Shown here: positions 61,526 to 64,000 of the stretch, piece after piece
Numbering within the stretch: the first letter of the stretch is position 1
Layout: every line of letters starts with the position of its first letter
From: Myxococcus virescens
GTDB lineage: Bacteria > Myxococcota > Myxococcia > Myxococcales > Myxococcaceae
Reading direction: 5' to 3'
Assembly: GCF_900101905.1 (NCBI RefSeq)
Contig: NZ_FNAJ01000004.1
Coordinates: forward strand, 124,001 to 188,000
Length of the DNA: 64,000 nucleotides
Notes under the pieces: model-generated
What the model was told of the DNA's origin: nothing
The model's database searches: none
What the model saw: only the letters and a program-made list of their open reading frames with translations
Program-made: the position numbers and the translations under genes

Positions 61526-63145
61526 CTACTCGGGGGAAGAGGTACGCCGGTGGACGAAATACGGGGAGCGCACGAGGCCGACGAGCGCATCGCCCATGCG
61601 CCACTCCGGGTTGGCCCGGAACATGGACCGCATGTCGGCCAGCATGTGCTCGTCGACGGGGGTCTCGTCACGTCCCATGGCGAAGCGGAAGAGCTGGAGC
61701 GGCACGCAGTCCCCCACGTCGTCACTGGTCGCCAGCACGCGCGCCAGCGCCGCAGCGCCCGTGAAGGGGACCGTCCCCGTGGAGAGCTCCACGGCGCCGG
61801 AGGCATCCACCGCCAGGCCGTTCTCCACCGTGCGGTGCTTGCCCAGGCCGTCGAAGTCCTCGAAGCCGAAGCCGATGGGGTCCAGGGTCCGGTGGCAGCC
61901 CGCGCACGTCGGGTTGTTGGTGTGGGCGGCGAAGCGTTCGCGCGTGGTGCGGTCCAGCACCGGCTCCGGCGGGATGATGGAGATGGTCGCCGGCGGCGGT
62001 GGCACCTCGCGGCACAGCAGGCGGTGCATGATGAACTTGCCCCGGCGGATGGGCGAGCTGGAGTCGAAGAGCGCGTAGGTGGCCAGCACGCTGGCGTGGG
62101 TGAGGATGCCCGCGCGCTCGGGCGGCAGCGACAGCCGGCCCAGCGTGCCATCCGGCATGGAGGGCTCTTTGCCGTAGAAGTACGCCATGCGCGCGTCGGC
62201 GTAGGTGTAGTCGGCGTTGAGCAGTTCGCGGACGGAGCCGTTGCGCTCCTTCAGGATGTGGTTGATGAAGGCCTTTGTCTCCGCCTGGCTGGAGATCTTG
62301 AAGAGCGCGCTGAAGACCGGGAACACCTGGTTGTTCTTGGTGAGGTTGGCCTGGCCGGTGATGCCAATCCACTCCTCGACGAAGCGGTACAGGTGCCGCT
62401 GCGCCGCGGGCGTGGCCAGCAGCCGGCGGGCGTGCTTCTCACGCTCGTCCGGAGAGTCGAGCTGGCCCGCCTCGGCCGCGGCCAGCAGCTCCGCGTCGGC
62501 GGGGCCGGCGGTGATGGCGAAGGCCAGCGCGGTGGCGACTTCATGCGGCGTCATCCGCACCACCCGGTTGGCGCCGGCCCCCTCCGCGCCCAGCTCGGTG
62601 CGGTACAGGAAGGAGGCAGAGGAGAAGATGCCCTGGAGCACCATGCGGGCCCCGGTGCCCGGGTCCGTTCCCCTGCTCGACTCCTGCCACAGCGCCAGGA
62701 GGTCGGCGACCTCGTCGTCGGTGACGGGCCGGCGGTAGGCGTGCGAGGCGATGCCGCGGATGAACTTCTCCGCGCACTCCAGCTCCGGAACGCCCGCCGC
62801 GCACGTCCAGTCCGCGCGCAGTTGGACCTTGCCGTACTCCGCGAGGTTGTTGGCGGCCACGTCAATCTGGTCCGCCAGCAAGGACGTGACCTGCAGCCGG
62901 TCATGGGTGGAGAACCCGAGGATGGTGTCCTCCGGCGCGAAGGCGTACGTCATCACCAGCGGCACCGTCGTGGGGAAGATGGCATTGACGCTGTTGTCGT
63001 ACTCCGCACGCGTCATGCGCCGCACTCGCGTCGCCGAAGCCTCGTCGACTTCAGGAGGCGTCCCCCCTGGCGGGTTTTTGTCGGAAGAGCACGACGCTGC
63101 TGACAGCAGCAAGGCCGCGGAAACAGAGAAACGGAAGAGTCGCAT
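61526..63145 (-). CDS. DUF1592/DUF1588-type lipoprotein with cytochrome-like CxxCH
   Basis: 539 residues from ATG 63145 (MRLFRFSVSAALLLSAASCS), lipobox SAASC. The domain series of this class: DUF1587-like start (RVRRMTRAEYDNSVNAIFP), DUF1595 part (FIRGIASHAYRRPVTDDEVA), DUF1592 core (ARMVLQGIFSSASFLYRTEL ... LRLLATPAAQRHLYRF-like), and DUF1588/1585 with CAGCHRTLDPIGFGFEDFD, a CxxCH haem-c-like motif, plus LFRFAMGRDETPVDEHMLAD. Probably exported and electron-transfer linked; exact chemistry unknown. First of a two-gene unit with the DUF1552 gene (five-base gap). The divergent stretch upstream (63146-63428) is AT-richer and probably has the promoter. Confidence 0.9.
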   Translation of the reverse strand: MRLFRFSVSAALLLSAASCSSDKNPPGGTPPEVDEASATRVRRMTRAEYDNSVNAIFPTTVPLVMTYAFAPEDTILGFSTHDRLQVTSLLADQIDVAANNLAEYGKVQLRADWTCAAGVPELECAEKFIRGIASHAYRRPVTDDEVADLLALWQESSRGTDPGTGARMVLQGIFSSASFLYRTELGAEGAGANRVVRMTPHEVATALAFAITAGPADAELLAAAEAGQLDSPDEREKHARRLLATPAAQRHLYRFVEEWIGITGQANLTKNNQVFPVFSALFKISSQAETKAFINHILKERNGSVRELLNADYTYADARMAYFYGKEPSMPDGTLGRLSLPPERAGILTHASVLATYALFDSSSPIRRGKFIMHRLLCREVPPPPATISIIPPEPVLDRTTRERFAAHTNNPTCAGCHRTLDPIGFGFEDFDGLGKHRTVENGLAVDASGAVELSTGTVPFTGAAALARVLATSDDVGDCVPLQLFRFAMGRDETPVDEHMLADMRSMFRANPEWRMGDALVGLVRSPYFVHRRTSSPE

Positions 63146-63428
63146 ACGCAAGGCACCCTCGGACCAGCCACCCCCAGATTGGCCCCCTCTGAAGTGCTGG
63201 CTGGCAGACGATTCTAACCGCTTCACCAACACGGTCCGTCACGATTCTCGCGCGGCGCTTCAGAGCCCCTGAGCGTCCAGGCGAACTGCGGGATTGCGCT
63301 GGGATTGGCTTCAAACGCCAGTGAATGCAAGGATTACAGAATATACAGGCCACACAGTCGCCTACGTTGCCGCTGTTTGTCTTCTGGGTGAGACAGGACT
63401 CTGGGTGCGCACTCACACCGCGTCGACA

Positions 63429-64000
63429 TCAGCGCGCGCGGTGCTCCACGCCCTTCGGCCCCGCCACCACCAGGTCCGTGGTGAGGTTCAGGAACAAGCC
63501 GTGGCCCACGATTCCCGCGCGCGCGCCCAGGCTCGCGGCCAGCGCCTCGGGCGCGTCGATGGGGCCGAAGGCGCAGTCGAGCACGAGGTTGCCCTGGTCC
63601 GTGAGGAAGGGCTCGCCGCCAGCGCCGTGCCGGACGGTGACGCGCGCGCCAAGCGATTCGAGGAACCGCGCCTGGGAGCGCCAACCGAAGGACATCACCT
63701 CCACCGGCACCGGCCAGTGCGTGCCCAGCACGGGGGAGAGCTTTCCCGCGTCCACCACGATGACGACGCGCCGGCTTGCTTGCGCGACGATCTTCTCGCG
63801 CAGCAGCGCGCCACCTCCGCCCTTGATGAGGGACAGGTCCGGCGCCACTTCGTCCGCGCCGTCGAGGGTGACGTCCAACACGGGGTGCGCGTCCAGTGTC
63901 GACACGGGCACGCCCAGCGAGCGAGCCAGCGCCTCGGTGGCGCGCGAGGTGGGCACGCCCACGACGTCCAGCAACCGTCCCCGCTCGCGCAGCGCGGCCA
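63429..64000 (-). CDS. rpiA: Ribose-5-phosphate isomerase A, 5' end missing
   Basis: 190 residues from the right edge to the stop at 63429; the start lies outside the window. It converts ribose-5-phosphate to ribulose-5-phosphate in the pentose phosphate pathway, in the cytosol. Signatures: [20 protein letters not shown] (Asp catalytic in DGADE) and [20 protein letters not shown], followed by [19 protein letters not shown] and [19 protein letters not shown]. Only about 30 N-terminal residues, including the GTGST phosphate loop, are absent. Isolated here. Confidence 0.93.
   Translation of the reverse strand, partial: AALRERGRLLDVVGVPTSRATEALARSLGVPVSTLDAHPVLDVTLDGADEVAPDLSLIKGGGGALLREKIVAQASRRVVIVVDAGKLSPVLGTHWPVPVEVMSFGWRSQARFLESLGARVTVRHGAGGEPFLTDQGNLVLDCAFGPIDAPEALAASLGARAGIVGHGLFLNLTTDLVVAGPKGVEHRAR

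Noticed and set aside
1..64000. tRNA, rRNA, CRISPR, intact insertion sequence, prophage
   Set aside because: No cloverleaf, rRNA-like or regular repeat-spacer sequence was recognised by eye, and the only transposase trace is the short IS5 fragment.

Overview
The window is about 70% GC, with strong third-position G/C bias in nearly every real gene. Two proteins carry MYXO-CTERM-type sorting tails, there are many lipoproteins with 'PDAG'-type linkers, and there is a DUF1592/DUF1552 pair. Together these point to a myxobacterium, probably Myxococcus, Corallococcus or a close relative. It looks like accessory chromosome: no rRNA, tRNA, CRISPR array or intact mobile element was seen.

Layout. 1-4.2 kb is a worn region: the start of an MBL-fold hydrolase, a small lipoprotein, an AbiGi-like antitoxin gene broken by at least four frameshifts, an IS5-type transposase remnant, a DUF1801 gene and a frameshifted GFA gene. 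4.2-18.7 kb holds surface and secreted proteins (an RCC1-repeat lipoprotein, two cysteine-rich lipoproteins, an NxxGxxAF-repeat MYXO-CTERM protein, a large M36 metalloprotease with PKD-like repeats and a MYXO-CTERM tail) plus a ferredoxin-NADP reductase. 19-25.4 kb is a minus-strand three-gene unit: a small T6SS-accessory-like protein, a carboxypeptidase-regulatory/LysM/peptidoglycan-binding adaptor, and a 1678-residue protein. The large protein combines a zinc ribbon, a split endonuclease/exonuclease/phosphatase-like domain, an OTU cysteine-protease domain, two copies of a phage-type domain and a basic tail. It reads as a delivered effector module.

25.7-31.1 kb has an S9 prolyl oligopeptidase and then a compact lipid operon: desaturase, second histidine-rich membrane oxygenase, YheT-like hydrolase and hotdog thioesterase. 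A perfect inverted repeat lies upstream. 31.2-35.8 kb, on the minus strand, is the most unusual locus: two paralogous HExxH peptide-modification enzymes, each with a C-terminal PqqD-like recognition domain, translationally coupled to each other and to a 50-residue candidate precursor peptide, followed by an FAD-dependent oxidoreductase. I read it as a RiPP biosynthetic cluster that may be undescribed.

36-64 kb is a mix of housekeeping and envelope genes: GNAT, PPP-like phosphatase, outer-membrane-type protein, carboxypeptidase-regulatory repeat protein, GST, solute-binding lipoprotein coupled to a cation diffusion facilitator, YpfJ-type and M16 metallopeptidases, LysM protein, a divergent acetyltransferase/LysR pair, spermidine-synthase-like protein, HelD-like helicase, hybrid-free sensor kinase, pectinacetylesterase-like protein, YdjM-like membrane protein, the DUF1592/DUF1552 pair and the 3' part of rpiA.

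All family names come from reading motifs; no database search was run. Start codons were chosen by ribosome-binding sites, signal peptides and family lengths, and are flagged where uncertain.
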